Shown: one piece after another, positions 43,188 through 45,686 of the stretch
How the letters are laid out: each line of letters starts with the position of its first letter
Numbering within the stretch: the first letter of the stretch is position 1
Assembly: GCF_014841615.1 (NCBI RefSeq)
Contig: NZ_JACYUG010000024.1
Location: 1-45,686 of the forward strand
DNA length: 45,686 bases
Reading direction: 5' to 3'
From: Sphingomonas sp. CFBP 8760
GTDB lineage: Bacteria; Pseudomonadota; Alphaproteobacteria; Sphingomonadales; Sphingomonadaceae
Position numbers and translations under genes: made by a program
The notes under the pieces: generated by a model
The model's database searches: none
What the model was told of the DNA's origin: nothing
What the model saw: only the letters and a program-made list of their open reading frames with translations

Positions 43188-44990
43188 ATGCCGCAATACA
43201 CGCCCCCCGTCCGCGATACCCGCTTCGTGCTGGAGCATGTCGTGGGCCTGCCCGCCTATTCGAACGTCCCCGGTTTCGGCGCCGCCACCCCCGACACGGT
43301 CGAGGCGGTGCTGGAGGAGGGCGGCCGTTTCGTCGCGGAGGTGCTGTTCCCGCTCAACCAGATCGGTGACGAGCAGGGCTGCACCCGCCATGCCGACGGA
43401 TCGGTGACGACGCCCGACGGCTTCAAGGATGCCTATCGCCGGTTCGTCGAATCGGGCTGGGGCACGCTGTCCGCGCCCGAGGCGTTCGGCGGGCAGGCCA
43501 TGCCGCACGTCGTGTCGACCGCGTTCCAGGAATATATGATCTCCGCCAACATGGCGTTCGCGATGTATCCCGGCCTGGCGCATGGCGCGATCGCCGCGCT
43601 GGTGGTGAAGGGATCGCCCGAGCAGCAGGAGAAATACCTGCCGCGGATGGTGTCGGGCGAATGGGGCGGCACGATGAACCTGACGGAGCCGCAATGCGGC
43701 ACCGATCTGGGCCTGATCCGCACCCGGGCGGTACCGAACGACGACGGCAGCTACGCGATCACCGGCACCAAGATATTCATCTCGGCGGGCGAGCATGACC
43801 TGACCGACAACATCATCCATCTGGTCCTCGCCAAGACGCCGGGGGCGCCGGACAGTTCGAAGGGCATCTCGCTGTTCGTGGTGCCCAAGGTGATGGTGAA
43901 CGACGACGGCACGCTGGGCGCCCGCAACGCGGTGTCGTGCGGGTCGATCGAGCACAAGATGGGCATCCACGGCAATTCGACCTGCGTGATGAACTATGAC
44001 GGGGCGACCGGCTGGCTGGTCGGCGAGGAGATGAAGGGCCTCGCCGCGATGTTCATCATGATGAACGCGGCACGCCTCGGCGTCGGCCTGCAGGGGCTGG
44101 GTATCGCGGAGACGGCGTATCAAAACGCGGTCCACTATGCCCGCGACCGGCGGCAGGGCCGGGCGCTGGCCGGACCGGCGGAACCGGACGAGAAGGCGGA
44201 TACGCTGTTCGTCCATCCCGATGTCCGCCGGATGCTGATGGAAGGCAAGGCATGGACCGAGGGTCTGCGCGCGCTGTGCCTGTGGGGGGCGTTGCAGGTT
44301 GATCTGGAACACCGTGCGGTCGACGAGGCGGATCGGCAGATGGCCGCCGACCTGATCGGCCTGCTGACCCCGGTCATCAAGGGGGTGGGCACCGACAAGG
44401 GCTATGAGATCGCGACCAACGCGCAGCAGGTCTATGGCGGCCATGGCTACATCCGCGAATGGGGGATGGAGCAATATGTCCGCGATGCCCGGATCGCGCA
44501 GATCTATGAAGGCACCAACGGCGTGCAGGCGATGGACCTGGTCGGACGCAAGCTGGCCCAGAACGGCGGCCGCGCGATCCAGGCGTTCTTCAAGCTGGTC
44601 GCGACCGAGGTCGCTGCGGCCAAGGCCGATGCCACGACCGCCGATCTGGCCGCGCGGCTGGAAAGGGCGCTGGGCGAGCAGCAGGCCGCGACGATGTGGT
44701 TCATGGCCAACGGCATGAAGAACCCGGACCATGTCGGGGCGGGTGCGGTCAGCTATATGCACCTGACCGGACTGGTGGCGACCGGGCTGATGTGGCTGCG
44801 CATGGCGGTGGCCGCGACCCGGCTGAAAGCGGCCGGCGAGGGCGATGCCGCGTTCCTCGACGCCAAGCTGGTGACCGCGCGCTTCTTCGCGGAGCGCATC
44901 CTGCCCGAGGCGGGCGCGTTGCGGCGCAAGATCGAGGGCGGCGCGGATGCGGTGATGGCGTTGCCACCGGAGATGTTCCTCGCCGCGTAA
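43188..44990 (+). CDS. Acyl-CoA dehydrogenase, long form with C-terminal extension (DmdC-like)
   Basis: The 600-residue product belongs to the long acyl-CoA dehydrogenase group that includes 3-methylmercaptopropionyl-CoA dehydrogenase and FadE5-type enzymes. Core segments: MNLTEPQCGTDLGLIRTRA, YAITGTKIFISAGEHDLTDNIIHLVLA, NQ-rich AARLGVGLQGLGIAETAYQNAVHYARDRRQGRAL, and IAQIYEGTNGVQAMDLVGRKL with the catalytic Glu in YEGTNG. An N-terminal helical region and a C-terminal domain (about 470-600) extend it beyond the usual 380-400. An AGAGGATG ribosome-binding site lies 8 bases upstream. It is probably controlled by the MerR-type gene 50 bp upstream. The substrate is unknown. Confidence 0.93.
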   Translation: MPQYTPPVRDTRFVLEHVVGLPAYSNVPGFGAATPDTVEAVLEEGGRFVAEVLFPLNQIGDEQGCTRHADGSVTTPDGFKDAYRRFVESGWGTLSAPEAFGGQAMPHVVSTAFQEYMISANMAFAMYPGLAHGAIAALVVKGSPEQQEKYLPRMVSGEWGGTMNLTEPQCGTDLGLIRTRAVPNDDGSYAITGTKIFISAGEHDLTDNIIHLVLAKTPGAPDSSKGISLFVVPKVMVNDDGTLGARNAVSCGSIEHKMGIHGNSTCVMNYDGATGWLVGEEMKGLAAMFIMMNAARLGVGLQGLGIAETAYQNAVHYARDRRQGRALAGPAEPDEKADTLFVHPDVRRMLMEGKAWTEGLRALCLWGALQVDLEHRAVDEADRQMAADLIGLLTPVIKGVGTDKGYEIATNAQQVYGGHGYIREWGMEQYVRDARIAQIYEGTNGVQAMDLVGRKLAQNGGRAIQAFFKLVATEVAAAKADATTADLAARLERALGEQQAATMWFMANGMKNPDHVGAGAVSYMHLTGLVATGLMWLRMAVAATRLKAAGEGDAAFLDAKLVTARFFAERILPEAGALRRKIEGGADAVMALPPEMFLAA

Positions 44991-45019
44991 GGGGCGGAAA
45001 TATCTGCACACCCCGGTAT

Positions 45020-45056
45020 CGCTATACCCCGCCATGGGGGATGGCGGGGTATAGCG
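45020..45056. terminator. 16-bp perfect hairpin after the acyl-CoA dehydrogenase gene
   Basis: CGCTATACCCCGCCAT (45020-45035) pairs perfectly with ATGGCGGGGTATAGCG (45041-45056) around a GGGGG loop. It lies 29 bp after the stop codon at 44990. There is no T-tract, but the stem is long and GC-rich; it may terminate or protect the transcript. Confidence 0.6.
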
Positions 45057-45085
45057 AGATGACATGGGCCTGACCCAATCCGCCC

Positions 45086-45152
45086 TTGCGACCCCAGCGA
45101 AGCAATCCAGGGCGTCCTGATCCGGCCCTGGATTGCTTCGCTGGGGTCGCAA
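45086..45152. repeat. 27-bp perfect palindrome of the GCGAAGCAAT repeat family
   Basis: The left arm 45086-45112 (TTGCGACCCCAGCGAAGCAA and continuing) is perfectly complementary to the right arm 45126-45152, with a 13-base loop. The core AGCGAAGCAATCC and flanking AATGACG match the element at 39666-39695. Such elements are dispersed in sphingomonads and other proteobacteria. It sits between a metabolic gene and an IS element. Confidence 0.85.
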
Positions 45153-45281
45153 TGACGGACATCGGGTTCAGCCTAATGTCATCGTGACTAGCACTACTTT
45201 GGCAAGTTGAAGGAACCAGCTTGAATTGTCGTTGATTCCCATTTGTCGGTGTATGCTGGCGGACTTAGAGCAGATCGACAT
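45153..45281. other. Gene-free DNA next to the IS element
   Basis: No credible gene is seen. The IS right end probably lies in its last part: TTA at 45265-45267 followed by GAGCAGATCG could be a target-site/terminal-repeat junction, but the other IS end is outside the window so this cannot be confirmed. Confidence 0.35.
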
Positions 45282-45686
45282 TCAGCGGAGCCAGATCATG
45301 GCGGCGGCGAGATGGACGAAGCCGGTGAAGTGTGCCGTTCGACGATCATAGCGAGTGGCGAAGCGGCGGAAATGCTTGAGGCGGCCGAAGCATCGCTCGA
45401 TCTGGTTGCGATGTCTGTAAATGCCGGCGTCGTGCGGGATGACGACCTTGCGGTTGCGTTTTGACGGGATGACAGCCTTGGCCTTCATGGCGGCGATCCT
45501 GTCGCGTAAGTCGTTGCCGTCATAGGCTTTGTCGGCGAGCACTGCCCCGGCTCGCTGACCTTCGAGCAGATCGGACGCGGAGGCGATGTCGCTGGCTTGC
45601 CCCGGCGTGATGCGAAACCTCAAGGGGCGGCCGAACGTATCGGCGAGCATGTGGATCTTGGTCGTCAGTCCGCCTCGGGAACGCCC
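45282..45686 (-). mobile_element. IS5-family transposase, 5' part beyond window
   Basis: At least 134 residues of the C-terminal half of a DDE transposase are visible; the frame continues past the window end (GRSRGGLTTKIH before MLADTFGRPL). The second catalytic Asp is in VLADKAYDGNDLR, and the IS4/IS5 signature Y-2-R-3-E-6-K is exact in YRHRNQIERCFGRLK. The pattern fits the IS427/IS1031-type group, in which this part is often the second of two frameshifted frames. The stop is at 45282. Whether the copy is intact cannot be judged from here. Confidence 0.9.

Noticed and set aside
42876..45152. 758-residue minus-strand frame opposite the 600-residue acyl-CoA dehydrogenase
   Set aside because: It runs through the tandem repeats and palindromes and has no family features; the plus strand codes for a clear enzyme.
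45243..45464. Short plus-strand frame opposite the transposase
   Set aside because: Antisense shadow of the transposase C-terminus, which carries an exact IS5-type signature.

Overview
The window is GC-rich chromosomal DNA (roughly two-thirds G+C by eye) from an alphaproteobacterium, most probably a member of the Sphingomonadales (Sphingomonas-like). This rests on codon use, the fused cysNC gene, the aroK-aroB, xerD-accA and purF-SDR neighbourhoods, the succinyltransferase arginine genes, several acyl-CoA dehydrogenases and GTCATTGCGA/GCGAAGCAAT palindromes. The genus is an inference.

Layout. 1-470: an AT-rich tail with the end of an unknown gene, abutting the 3' end of tRNA-Ser(UGA); this looks like the edge of an integrated island. 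682-7840: core genes (lytic transglycosylase, MarR regulator, aroB/aroK, two sphingomonad-type envelope proteins, xerD, accA). 7920-8406: two orphan Flp pilins. 8446-23722: a large defence locus. 23736-26059: two acyl-CoA dehydrogenases. 26147-29708: sulfate activation (cysD-cysNC-cysQ). 29777-29998: a small membrane protein. 30088-35981: a tightly coupled run of esterase, rppH, DUF481 barrel, M20 hydrolase, astA and astB. 36005-39659: histone-deacetylase-like hydrolase, photolyase and cyclopropane fatty-acid synthase. 39705-44990: SDR, purF, a Rho-N-like small protein, hisI, a MerR regulator and a 600-residue acyl-CoA dehydrogenase. 45001-45686: two long palindromes and an IS5-family transposase cut by the window edge.

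The main point of interest is 8446-23722. Four overlapping or closely spaced minus-strand genes encode a SNF2-type helicase, a large N6-adenine methyltransferase with an NPPF motif, a DELH-box helicase with a zinc ribbon, and a DUF1998 protein. This is the drmD-drmMI-drmA-drmB set of class 1 DISARM. The expected PLD nuclease gene drmC is missing. Instead, a divergent gene 173 bp away encodes a complete Cas3-type HD-nuclease/helicase, with no Cascade gene and no CRISPR array in view. The shared intergenic region carries a 13-bp direct repeat and a 9-bp inverted repeat, suggesting joint control. The methyltransferase has a conspicuously AT-richer segment where its target-recognition domain should lie. 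The working hypothesis is a DISARM variant in which a CRISPR-free Cas3 supplies the nuclease/helicase role.

Elsewhere the operons make metabolic sense. CysD and CysNC make PAPS, and CysQ removes the PAP by-product. AstA and AstB start arginine succinylation, and the coupled carboxypeptidase-G2-like M20 enzyme could perform the final desuccinylation normally done by AstE. The MerR regulator has a palindromic site just upstream and sits before an acyl-CoA dehydrogenase it may control.
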